From assembly GCF_000003815.2 (NCBI RefSeq), contig NC_049989.1, positions 9,278,880 through 9,342,879 on the forward strand: DNA of 64,000 bases. Reading direction: 5' to 3'. A program made the translations under genes and the position numbers. Under the pieces are notes generated by a model. That model had not been told where the DNA came from, searched no databases, and was given only the letters and a program-made list of their open reading frames with translations. Within the stretch, counting starts at the first letter, position 1. Every line of letters starts with the position of its first letter. Positions 20,901 through 30,128 of the stretch are shown here, in pieces. Source of the stretch: Branchiostoma floridae. Its lineage: Eukaryota > Chordata > Leptocardii > Amphioxiformes > Branchiostomatidae.

Positions 20901-23008
20901 TGGAAAGTTAAAAAGAATCAAGAATGTTAATATTACCTCCACAAATCATTTGTCTGTACATGTGTGTGTGTGTGTGTGTGCATATGTGTGTGTATATGTG
21001 TGTATGTTTGTGTGTGTATGTGTGTATACATGTGAGTGTGTGTGTGCGCGTGTGTGTACACATGTGTGTGTGCGCGTGTGTGTACACGTGTGTGTGCGTG
21101 TGTGTGTGTGTGTGTGTGTGCGTGCGTGCGTGTGTGTGTACACATGTGTGTGTGCGTGTATCTGCATCATTGTGTACAAATGTCTGCATGTGTCCTTTGA
21201 GAAACATTACCCCAAACATAGCAGCTGAACCAGACAACATACTGCCACCTGAAGAAGAAGATGTCCCCCTGTGTGGATTGTCTGTCCACCTGTCCTCCAT
21301 CTGACCTTGGTTCAGGGTCATGGCATACGTGAACAACGTCAAATGCATCTGTAAGAAGCAAGTTAACAGCTTTTATAAAAGAATACAGTTCAACCCAAAG
21401 GCAACATTGAGACAATTGTGATATCACAATTACAGTTCTTAAAAATGTTTTGAACAAAACATGCCTGGAGGTCTAAAATGGTCACTAGGGGGCCAAATAC
21501 CGCATATTTCTGAACCTAAACTAGCAACTAGCCTGGAGTCCAGCCTTGTTGTTAGCTTTGGTCCGCTCACCAATGGTGAGGTAGTGACTGTCTGGAGTGG
21601 TCGCCAAAGGCTGGACTCCAGGCTAAACTGAAATGTTCAATGTAACTCAGAAATCATGACCATAGCATGTTCAGAAGATGAGATACTAAAACCAGACATT
21701 TTGCTGTAGTACGATGAAAAGTTGCTGGGAGGCCTATCTTTGCAATGATTAAACTTGAATAGTGTCTCTAGTAACATTTACCATACTCCTCAGCTGTAAT
21801 GTACGCTATACACACCAGCATCTGATAGGGAAGTCAACAATACAACATTACTGTCTCTAGTAACATTTACCATACTCCTCAGCTGTAATGTACGCTATAC
21901 ACACCAGCATTCTGATAGGGAAGTCAACAATACAACATTACTGTCTCTAGTAACATTTACCATACTCCTCGGCTGTAGTATACGCTATACACACCAGCAT
22001 CTGATAGGGAAGTCAACAATACAACATTACTGTCTCTAGTAACATTTACCATACTCCTCAGCTGTAATGTACGCTATACACACCAGCATCTGATAGGAAA
22101 GTCAACAATACAACATTACGATAAAGTTAGACATGGCCAATTATTGATAATATTTTTCATAATTAAATCTCATATTGGTTTTTTTAGCCTGGGTCCCATC
22201 CTCCATATAGTAACCAAGTTACAGTGGATACTAAGGAGGATGGTAAGTTAAAGAAATTTTCAAAAAGTTCCCAGTATTTCAATGTCACTACAATGTTAAA
22301 ATGAAGAGTTCGTAGTCTCTGTGAGATTGCAAGTGAAACGTTAGCGGGAACAATGGAAAATGGATCAAATGGTCACAGGTATGTTGAGTTCTGAGAAATC
22401 ATCACAAAAACTTAAAATTTTGAATATTTCAAGAATTACAATACCTTCTCCTTTGGCGCCTTTGCAGCTGCCAGTGCAGGTTGTTTGGTCCTAGTTCTGA
22501 CTGCAGGTCTTATTTTGGTTTCCACATCGCTTCCTCTTGTTGTAAGTATCCTACAAGCTTGACTTAAATCTTTCTCCTTCATGTTCAAAACATTTCTGTT
22601 GAAAATCGAGCTGTTGTTTCTTGCATAACAGCTAAGAGTGAACAAGGAATGCTTTTTGACAAAAGGGAATGACGAAAGGACATCTTTCTTAAGAGAGTCT
22701 TCGTGAAATATATTTTTCTGAGTTTTGTTGAAATACCACTGCATTAGTGAACTGCTTGTCCTTGGAAGATGGGAGTCACCTGGATGGATGTTGGCCCTCT
22801 GCCGACTTCTACCCAAACTGCAGCTAGTCAGCTGGCTGACATTTCGATTGGAAATTCCAAGCAAATGACAGGAATTCCCCGTGGAAGTTCTTTTGGTAAA
22901 AGTTCCTGGAATCACAACACTGGAACTTGGCGGTTGTTGGAAAACCCTTACTAGTAACCGTGAGATCAAATTCCCTTCACTAAGAAACCTGGAAACGTTG
23001 GAAGTCAT
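14924..23008 (-). CDS. RMND1, DUF155 mitochondrial inner-membrane protein
   Basis: Twelve coding exons join in phase on the minus strand: 23008-22445, one 40-bp copy from the array at 21763-22119 (e.g. 21821-21782), 21472-21395, 21348-21249, 20838-20799, 20404-20304, 19949-19843, 19461-19397, 18498-18422, 17489-17369, 16554-16438 and 14995-14924. The product is about 493 residues. The first exon is a long, basic, poorly conserved presequence-type region. The conserved DUF155 part includes [73 protein letters not shown] and [16 protein letters not shown] single transmembrane helix ([18 protein letters not shown]) lies near the C-terminus. In vertebrates RMND1 is an inner-membrane protein that supports mitochondrial translation, and its loss causes combined OXPHOS deficiency. 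The 21472-21395 exon has a weak GTTGAA donor and a 46-nt following intron. I accept it because phase fits and its end reads [15 protein letters not shown], like the vertebrate segment before the GEIFFF motif. Confidence 0.93.
16640..16968. mobile_element. CCTGCATATGCAGG element, copy 1, in an RMND1 intron
   Basis: The left end is AGGATTCGAAATACTACCTG and the right end is GTATTTTGGGCCCT. The body has many CCTGCA/TGCAGG words, including the palindrome CCTGCATATGCAGG. A second copy in the same orientation lies at 18888-19225. There is no coding capacity. Confidence 0.65.
17137..17300 (+). repeat. Dispersed repeat fragment, related to 29380-29515
   Basis: The two stretches share TTGTCTTCAGCTCT, then ATGAAAGATAGTGGATAC (here ACGAAAGATAGTGGATAC), CTGAAAC, TCTGACCGTTTC and TAACTGCTTTT in the same order and spacing. 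This looks like the 3' tail of a retroelement, but no reverse transcriptase remains. Confidence 0.5.
18888..19225. mobile_element. CCTGCATATGCAGG element, copy 2, in an RMND1 intron
   Basis: The termini AGGGCTTGAAATACC and GGATTCCGAGCCCT are imperfect inverted repeats. The 338-bp body aligns along its whole length with 16640-16968, with scattered substitutions. No clear target duplication. Confidence 0.7.
20516..20765. mobile_element. hAT-type non-autonomous element with 8-bp target duplication
   Basis: The 15-bp ends CAGGGCTGTAGCCAG and CTGGCTACAACCCTG bound a 250-bp element, flanked on both sides by AAAAGGAC, a perfect 8-bp duplication typical of hAT insertion. The body contains CCGTCCTC repeats and no coding frame. 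It sits in the RMND1 intron between exons 20838-20799 and 20404-20304. Confidence 0.88.
20959..21166. repeat. Interrupted (TG)n microsatellite
   Basis: About 200 bp of TG dinucleotides interrupted by TACACA and CGCGTG words, in the RMND1 intron between exons 21348-21249 and 20838-20799. Long open frames of Cys-Val or His-Thr repeats on both strands are artefacts of the repeat. Confidence 0.95.
21529..21625. mobile_element. Short foldback element, TAGCCTGGAGTCCAGCC
   Basis: TAGCCTGGAGTCCAGCCTT and its complement AAGGCTGGACTCCAGGCTA form the ends of a 97-bp hairpin-like element in an RMND1 intron. The start TAGCCTG is shared with similar short elements at 22195, 30041 and 37718. Confidence 0.7.
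21763..22119 (-). repeat. Four-fold tandem array carrying RMND1 coding exon 2
   Basis: Four copies of an 89-bp unit each contain a complete 40-bp exon with its own CAG acceptor and GTAAATG donor on the minus strand. The exon copies are A 21782-21821, B 21871-21911, C 21961-22000 and D 22050-22089. A and D are identical and encode [13 protein letters not shown] plus one base, which carries the exon-1 phase 0 to phase 1. C encodes T in place of I in AYITAEEY and has two silent changes. B has one extra base at the acceptor boundary, giving 41 bp and a shifted frame. The introns between copies are about 49 nt (GTAAATG...CTATCAG). Joining two copies puts TGA in frame inside the second, so only one copy can be used per functional mRNA. 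Confidence 0.85.
22195..22243. mobile_element. Short foldback element remnant, TAGCCTGGGTCCCATCCTCC
   Basis: The left end reads TAGCCTGGGTCCCATCCTCC. Only the inner part of the complementary right end, GGAGGATGG, is present. Same family as 30041-30120 and 37718-37778. Confidence 0.5.
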
Positions 23009-23600
23009 GTTTTTCTGTCTTCACTGCACTGCGACCATACTGTTTTTCTGTCTTCACTGTGACCGTGCCCGCTTGCTGGGACACGGGTTATGGTCTTGGT
23101 TTCTAAAAAAAAAAAAAAAAACACATCAAACATCTCAAATAGATAGGCAACATTATGAAACTTATGAGACTTGCACGTAATTCGAAATGACAATCCAAGG
23201 TGGGCAAGCACTAATCTCCAAGCAGATCCACGGTGGCGTAATATAGTATCAAACCCACCGTGCACATTTGACTCCCTTTGGCCGGCTATACTCCTTGGCC
23301 AGCTTTGATACTATCTTATGGCATCGTAGGATCTGCTTGGAGATTAGGCAAACACATAATCTTGCTTCCAGTCGCCCTAGCCCCTCCTTCGGGTCCCCTA
23401 GAATTTTAGGAAAAGCTGAGGTATATCAATATCTTCAAGTACAAGCTTTGGCATGCCAATGTGTGAGAACAGCTACAAAGGATAATCTCTTGTTGTTACT
23501 CACCCGTGATCACCGCTGAAGGTCAGAGTATTGCCAAACGCGGTGCTGAAATCACGCAACACCCGATTCACACGTCAATTTTGCCGCCATCTTGAAAGCA
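23009..23600 (-). promoter_or_regulatory. RMND1 5' UTR, intron and upstream region
   Basis: On the minus strand a long pyrimidine tract ending in TTTTAG (exon begins about 23102) precedes the start codon at 23008. Upstream, CACGG|GTGAGT gives a donor at 23503. A noncoding first exon from roughly 23580 to 23503 spliced to 23102 is therefore likely. CAAGATGGCGGC at 23583-23594 on the minus strand matches the YY1 consensus often found at starts of housekeeping and mitochondrial genes. No TATA box is seen. Confidence 0.4.
23214..23344. mobile_element. TIR element, ATCTCCAAGCAGATCC family, copy in RMND1 5' intron
   Basis: The ends ATCTCCAAGCAGATCC and GGATCTGCTTGGAGAT bound a 131-bp element with longer imperfect arms containing TAGTATCAAA and TTTGATACTA. 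It falls inside the inferred 5' UTR intron of RMND1. Its arms resemble the copy at 11870-12046. Confidence 0.8.
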
Positions 23601-25261
23601 ATGGCAACACGGTACAAAAACGCCGACTAGCGGTTACAATTTGCATAGCAGCCGCTACAATACTGTAAATGCATCTAAGTTTGCGGGGATTTGATTTAGC
23701 TGTGGCGGGAATATGGAGCGTTCACGGTAGCGCCGTACACTGTAACTTGTCACATACTGTAAACAAAAAAGTGCACGTTGATTCTGAGTTCATAGTAAGG
23801 CGGCCTCGCGAAAACCGTAAACATCAAACCACTAATAAACCTTACGAATATCTGCATTTACAGAATGTCATTGACACTCACAGTGTAAAAGCGCCGCCTA
23901 TCGGATAAAATCATCATAACGTTAACCCCTAATGAACTTGTGTAATACTTAGTACTCAGTACGATGTGATATTAACTGACGAGATGACTCATTATTGCAC
24001 ATAAACTCAGTAAAACAAGCAAGAGCCTAACCTCTGCTTGGATGTCATCTAACCTGATATCTAGCATAGAATCAATGGCATAGTCTCTTCCGTCCCCTGC
24101 GCTGCGGCTGACGTTTGCTCTTGGCTAATATTTACATTATCAGTAAATTGCACACTTTTGTAAGGTTAGACCAAGGTCCAACATTCTTCAAATCATATAC
24201 CTGTTCCTTATAAACGGTAGCGTGGGCCTTGGTACCACGTCACCTGCCAGAAGATAAACACTGGGAGCCGAAGTCAACGGCACAAAGGACAACTGGGATA
24301 TGCTAGAAAAGATTAACCATAGAGGTGATGGCCTGGTTCAAGTTGCAATGTGTTGCTATATTGACAAAACACGTAAGTGACATGTTCGTATATGTATGTA
24401 TTCTTGTATGTACACATTCAATACATCGGAAATATGCGTAACAAAATGTAAACTCTAAATACCCTATGTGGGTGGTTCCATGTCCTGACTTGAAATTCTT
24501 TTTGTGATCTTTCTGATTACTTTTGACTGGTCGATACAAATATGTTTCCGTCCTTGTGTTTGCCCAGGGAGTGAAGCTTTTACATGCACGGTTTGCTCGC
24601 GATCATAATTTGATTAACTGCGATAAAAGTGAACAAATAGGGCGTTAACGTCTCTTTGATAGGCCGACTGTGGATTTATTGACTGTGCGTAGGCTTTGTC
24701 GCCAGATTATCAAATATAGCCCACTGTTTGGGACACAGAAGGCGTGTGGCACTTCTGGTTGTTATATTTGTTTGAGGAGCAAAGGTACTTTGCAGCTTTT
24801 ATTTTTCCTCTCCGTGAGTATCCTCTACACAATTTGTAATAAAAGTAAATGGAACAACTTAAATGAATCTGACAGCTGATTCAGTGACATCAAACTGAAG
24901 TATTCAGCGCTTGGACTGTAGACTTGTTAACTCCTAACGTTATATAACGTTATTTGCTTTATTCAACAGAATGGCACGGAACAAAGCTTCTCGTAAATCC
25001 GAACGTCTTGGTGAACAACTGGTGACTGTTACTACAGGTGTGCCAGGTTTTGCAGACATAATACCAACCGCTAGGAGGCGTTGCTAGACTGTTCGTATAA
25101 CAATGATGATGATCATGATGGCCGCCGCCATGTGCACTGAAAGTCGTCTATGAAATGTTTCCATTTTATCCCTGAAAAATATCGTTTGTTGGGAATTTTA
25201 AGCACCACTGAGGTATAAGAACATTTTGCACAGGTTCCTAGACCCATCTTACAGCGGAAAC
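23600..25261. other. RMND1-MRPS25 divergent intergenic region
   Basis: This separates two genes transcribed away from each other. A single terminus AGCCTAACCTCTGCTTGGA near 24023-24042 is one end of the ATCTCCAAGCAGA family. GGCCGCCGCCAT near 25119-25131 is a second YY1-like site, close to MRPS25. A small open frame at 24971-25087 cannot be joined to MRPS25 without meeting a stop. Confidence 0.45.
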
Positions 25262-26546
25262 ATGCGGCAAACGTTAGCAAAACTTGGTGAGGTTATGTTC
25301 AAGGGCCGCATGTTGGGCAAATACCCCATCCGAAGGACTCGTACTTTCTTAGAAAGCGGGGAGATCGTCTTTAAGGACAGAGTGAAGATTATGTCCGTGA
25401 ACTACAACGTCTTTGAGAAGAACAGCGAAGGTGCGCGGGACTTCGTCTTCTTCCACCTGCCTCAGGTCCAGTACAAGAACCCGGAAGTTCAAGTCGTGAC
25501 TTTCAAGAACTTGACCCCATCACCTTTCCTCAAGTTTTACCTGGACGACGGAGAACAGGTAAACTTTTATATTCATCTGAATTTGTGATTGTGTTTCTTA
25601 GATTGTGGGTTTAAATCACAAAATAGTGTACTCAGTACATGCTTCTATCTGCTGTTATAATATAGAACTTCACACCTACAAAAAGGGACATCCAATGAAA
25701 TTTTAGGGCCTTGAAACTCGTTTTTCCAAATTCAATTTTCAAGGCATTTTTACACACAATAAGTTTGATAATCGGAACGCACGTGTACATGACCAATGAC
25801 TCCCAATTATGCTTCCGGAGATATCGTCAGGTTTCAGTACCCGAATTCGCGTGTCAATTTGCTTGGTGACCTCATGCGTTCGGAAATCACCAAAAATTAC
25901 AGAAACAGGAAACCGTTAGTTACTCAATCCTGTGCCCATTTATTGTGGGGCACGATAAAAAAAGGGGTCTGTTTGCGACATGTTTGTGTGTTCTTTCTGA
26001 ATGCTCAAAGTACGAAATAATGATACAAACTTGCTTGTAGTATGGTGAAGTGAATGTCAATATCGTACCGATTGTCTTATTCAGAATATTTCAAATATGA
26101 ATGCTCTATAATTGCTTTGGGTGCCTTTAATTAACATTAACCTTCATTCAGTCATGGAGGATACACAACATCTAACTTTTAATGTTATATGTTATATATA
26201 TGAATAGCATTACATATAGATGGATATGTATGTGTTTTGAAGATCTAATCTAAACTGAAATCTTCTGTCTTTCCTCTCTATGCAGGTTCTAGTAGATGTG
26301 GAGTACAAAAGTCGACAGGAAATCGTCAAACATGTGAAGAAAATCCTGGGAAAGTCAGACAGAGAGTTGGAAGAGATAGCGAAGAGTCAGCAGCAGAGTA
26401 TCCACATCGCCAACTTTGGAATCAAGTGGCCACGAAAGTGTATCTGCGAAATCGAGGGCCAGCTACCGTGTTCATCAACAGAGGACTTTCCCAAGGAACT
26501 TCGCGGAAAATATCAGATGAAAAAGAGAATGGAAGAGCGATATTGA
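25262..26546 (+). CDS. MRPS25 (mS25), mitochondrial small ribosomal subunit protein
   Basis: Two coding exons, 25262-25558 and 26286-26546, join in phase 0 through GGAGAACAG|GTAAAC and CTATGCAG|GTTCTA. The product is a structural protein of the 28S mitoribosomal subunit with the thioredoxin-like L51/S25/CI-B8 fold. Conserved blocks are [67 protein letters not shown] and [12 protein letters not shown]. The cysteines at residues 151, 153 and 161 (C-x-C-x7-C) match those reported in the human protein to help hold a 2Fe-2S cluster at the bS16m interface. Starting at 25262 gives 185 residues; the in-frame ATG at 25295 ([14 protein letters not shown]) gives 174, closer to the vertebrate length of about 173, and may be the true start. 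Confidence 0.95.
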
Positions 26547-26575
26547 GAAACTTTGCAGTACTGTGACAAAGACAG

Positions 26576-26625
26576 TTGATTCAAACAAGGAGGTTATATC
26601 ACATAACCTCCTTGATTCAAACAAG
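26576..26625 (+). repeat. Hairpin with nested direct repeats in the MRPS25 3' UTR
   Basis: CAAGGAGGTTAT (26586-26597) and ATAACCTCCTTG (26603-26614) are a perfect 12-bp inverted repeat with a 5-nt loop. They are framed by two copies of TTGATTCAAACAAG (26576-26589 and 26612-26625) that overlap the stem. The structure starts 30 bp after the stop codon, so it would be in the 3' UTR and could fold in RNA. Confidence 0.8.
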
Positions 26626-28154
26626 TATTGAAGCGTATATTAGTAAATGTTATAAGTAGTAAATGGTTCCAGCATTCTCAACTTGAAGTATGAAATGCAA
26701 ATACTGTAAATCATGACATACTTGCAATAGTTTTATGTTCATTTTTTGAGGTCATTGACCTTTCATGCCAAGTCATCAAGCTGTTTGCTCAGAAATTACA
26801 GTATTTCTCCCATCATGAAGTTGGTACAAGGTGAACACCTCCTTTCTCTGCCTACTGTGGAATTAAAACCCTGTAAAGTTAAAATGATTTACAGTATTAA
26901 GTTCCCAGTGATCTTGAATTTTACAGCTGACAATATTTAATGCTAACTGCCTTATCTTCTATCATAGATGATAAGCATCTATCATAGATGATAAGCATAG
27001 GCAGTTATCATTAAAATAACAACATAAGACAGGTTGCCACTATTTTGCTTGTTCATTGTACCAAGGACTTTATATTACATTATATAACGTCTTTGGTTGT
27101 AAAGATTGAAGAAAACATGGTTCATGGAGATACAATTGTATGTAAAATACAACATTGCACAATTATTCATTATTACTATCTTACTGTATCACCACCTTGT
27201 TTGGGCTATGGCAAAATGAAACAGCAGTCACAAAGATAAAGATGACACTTATATGATTACATGCATGTGTAAAGCCTTCAGCAGTGTTTTCTTAGCTCCA
27301 TATACTGAAGTTTGTAGATAAAACCTATTGAGCTATATGGTAACATAAAGGAGTTTTAATGAAAACTACTGTTTTATAGTATGAACTCATCACACAGAAT
27401 GCAGCACTGCATATAGACAGGTACATTATCTTACCATTATAAGACTTAGAGATGCATCTCTGATAAAATGAAGGATCACAATAACTGAAATTTACAACAA
27501 CAGACAACTTGTACATGTATCAGTTACAGCTAGCATAAAATACAATGACTTGCAGTAACATACTTGGCTGTGTTAGTGTTAACATTTATATCAGTGGTTG
27601 CTGACAGCCAAGCGAGGTTTATTCCTCAATAGTTCAATGTCACCATGATGGCTAATCTTGGATGTACCAGGACTGGTAATGTCCACGCAGATCAATCAGT
27701 TACGGGACGTCATTTTCTTGGTCTTTTACGACCTTTTCTCCATTTCTATGTCTCTAATGGTGCATGCTTTCTTGGGCCTTAGTAAGTCCCCAGGCAGATG
27801 GATCGGTCGAGGGTTGCTGTGTCGGTCTTTTACAACCTTTTCTGAATTTTTTGCTGCAGGAGTGTAGCCCAGACTTTCTTGAGGAAATAATCTTTTTTTT
27901 AACCTTTTGGAACACAAGGCTTGGAACAGATTCCCACCAACTCCCTCCAGACAGATTTCATCCGACCATATGCGATGCTTTCTCAAAGTTTCTGCCTTCC
28001 CGACAAGAAATCCCACAACATGAAGAACACCTATCATGTTAGATATGATCAGATGGTGTCATACTGTCATATTGATGTTTTTTCCCCACCATTAGGGCTT
28101 ACTTCCATGGCTAGAATGAATAGGATCAAGGTTTTCATCGTATTTTAAGTTCAT
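26626..28154. other. Intergenic sequence after MRPS25
   Basis: ATTAAA at 26862-26867 could serve as the MRPS25 poly(A) signal. A short direct duplication of CTATCATAGATGATAAGCAT lies near 26960-26999. I see no coding exon. Confidence 0.4.
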
Positions 28155-28724
28155 AAGGCCACGGCAAGTAAATTCTATTAATGACATCCTCTGCAGACTG
28201 CAAAAATTGTGAGATGGGCCCAAAAAAACAAGATTGGTACAGAAAAACAAGATGGCTACAGTGTCAAAATAGACACCACAAGAATTGAAGCGACTAAAGA
28301 TGGTAGCACAGCTAACAGGTCATTCATTCCTGTATTCAAGACGTGCACTGGTGTAGCAAAAGTGGCACTACTGTAGTGTAGTAGACGTATCATAATCACC
28401 AAGTTGGCAACCACACTCATGGCTTCCATATTGGTGCCACCTTTACTACTATCCAACTTCTTTAACTGCAGTCATGGTTTCCTCGCCAGTGTCACTTCAA
28501 CAAGTACCATCATTAGGCTACAACACAACCTATTAGCTCATTTTGGTAACCTCCGAGTCCAAAGAATAGAAAACCTTGAACGTGGACATCAGAGATGCCT
28601 TCACGGGTCGCAATGGATCCTTCTTCTCCACTCCATAGAAAAATTCTGATTTTTTTTCTGAAAATAGGGTAAAGATTAATGAGTGCACTAATGTCATTCA
28701 TAAAATTTACTTGCTGTGGCCTAA
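28155..28724. mobile_element. TIR element, GCCACRGCAAGTAAATT family, copy 2
   Basis: The ends TAAGGCCACGGCAAGTAAAT and AATTTACTTGCTGTGGCCTA are close inverted repeats about 35 bp long around a 570-bp body. The left part (minus strand: GCCATCTTGTTTTT, ATTTTTGCAGTCTGC) and the right part match the copy at 2879-3360 in opposite orientation. There is no recognisable transposase; a 76-codon minus-strand frame shares a short peptide pattern with a frame in the other copy. Confidence 0.7.
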
Positions 28725-30032
28725 CAAACATTTCAAAATTCACAGTACTTGAAGAACACCTGTTAACGTACGTTATATGATCTCAAGCTGGCGCATGGTT
28801 TTCGAATCGAAACCCTGCCTATATATATCATAAAATCAAAGAATGGAATCAAACCTGGCTTTCAATGATAAGCAACACACATTGCTCTGCTGTCACCTCA
28901 ATCTCACCTGCGGGGAACAATTGCAATTTGACAACCATCAGCAGCACCAAGCTCTGCCTCTTTGATTTATTTGCTGGAAACATGAAACTGGCAAAAGCTT
29001 TATGATGTATGTTGCTCCATAACATGCTCATGTCAACTGATATGGAGAGCTCCCAAAGTGTAATAGATTATTTCTATTCTTGGAAAGCTATCAGAGTACA
29101 TACTTCAACCAACTTCAAGGTAGAAACGTTCAAAATGGCCGCAAAAGATGAGGAATCCATTAAAACACGCTTTCAGAACTACAGTAGAAGCCAGTTTATT
29201 GCACAACGGATAACGGCGTACCCTTCTGTTAATTGCACAGAATCGGCACTTGGGACATAGCGTTCTAACGCACAGGAGAAAACATTTAGCTCCTATAAAT
29301 AAAACAACAGGAGCTAATTGACCCATTTGCATCATTGCCTTGCCTTACCTTGTGTCTTATTGGCCAATTTAAAATTGTCTTCAGCTCTTTTGCATTAATA
29401 GTTATAAAAACCAATTTCTTCCATATCTCTTTAGTGTCACTGATGAAAGATAGTGGATACAATCTGAAACGTCTGACCGTTTCAAAAAAACATATCCAGT
29501 TGCTTGAGTAACTGCTTTTTTAACATTAAACCTCTTGACAAGTTTTGCTTCTTAGACTGGGTACCCTGTAGCTTACTTGATATTGCACTTTTCTTTCAAA
29601 TGGTAGAAAAATGGCAAGCTCACTGGCATTTACAGGCTCCCAGTGGAATATCCTTCATGCCCATGACATTTCAGTGTGCTATTAAGAGGGCAAAATGGCA
29701 AAGCCATTGGGAACTGCATTAAGAAACATTGATGTCCGCAAACGTTTTGAAAATTTATAACTACGTTTTACACAGTTTGAACTGTATATGGGTGTAAGAT
29801 GTGGTTTCAGATGTGGAATCAAGATAGTAATTTTTATGAATTTATGTTTGAAGTTTGGTAAGTGTAATGAAAACGTACCCATCTGTTTTGAACTTCTAGC
29901 ATATATTGTGAGTGACTGCAAATTGTGAAATACCTGTTGTGTGCAATTTTCGCGAGGCTTGTGCTCATTACATGTGTGCATCTCTCACTCGATACACTGC
30001 TGTATCTTATATACTGTATTGTTTCACTCGCA
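28725..30032. other. Intergenic sequence with a retroelement-like tail
   Basis: The stretch 29380-29515 is related to 17137-17300 (shared ATGAAAGATAGTGGATAC and TCTGACCGTTTC). Otherwise there is no supported gene or RNA. Confidence 0.4.
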
Positions 30033-30040
30033 AACTTTTA

Positions 30041-30120
30041 GCTAGCCTGAGTATCATCGGACATGGTTAGCAAGCGAAAGTCGTGAGCCAGCGGTCACTA
30101 TGGAGGATGATACTCAGGCT
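30041..30120. mobile_element. Short foldback element with 8-bp target duplication
   Basis: The ends AGCCTGAGTATCATC and GATGATACTCAGGCT are complementary. The 8-mer AACTTTTA flanks both sides (30033-30040 and 30121-30128). About 80 bp, no coding capacity. The duplication size points to a hAT-type mechanism. Confidence 0.75.
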
Positions 30121-30128
30121 AACTTTTA

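Noticed and set aside
20908-21348. Several overlapping open frames of 70-146 codons on both strands
   Set aside because: They come from the TG array. Only 21348-21249 is coding, in a different frame (DAFDVVHV...GDIFFFR).
21601-21646. Possible RMND1 exon after ACATTTCAG
   Set aside because: The required phase gives an immediate TAG, and the sequence belongs to a foldback element. The exon at 21472-21395 fits instead.
21763-22119. CRISPR-like array
   Set aside because: The units are contiguous 89-bp tandem repeats without unique spacers, in a eukaryotic gene.
24971-25087. Small open frame beginning MARNKASRKSERL upstream of MRPS25
   Set aside because: Joining it to either acceptor before the MRPS25 exon runs into a stop, so it is not an N-terminal extension. 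No independent support.
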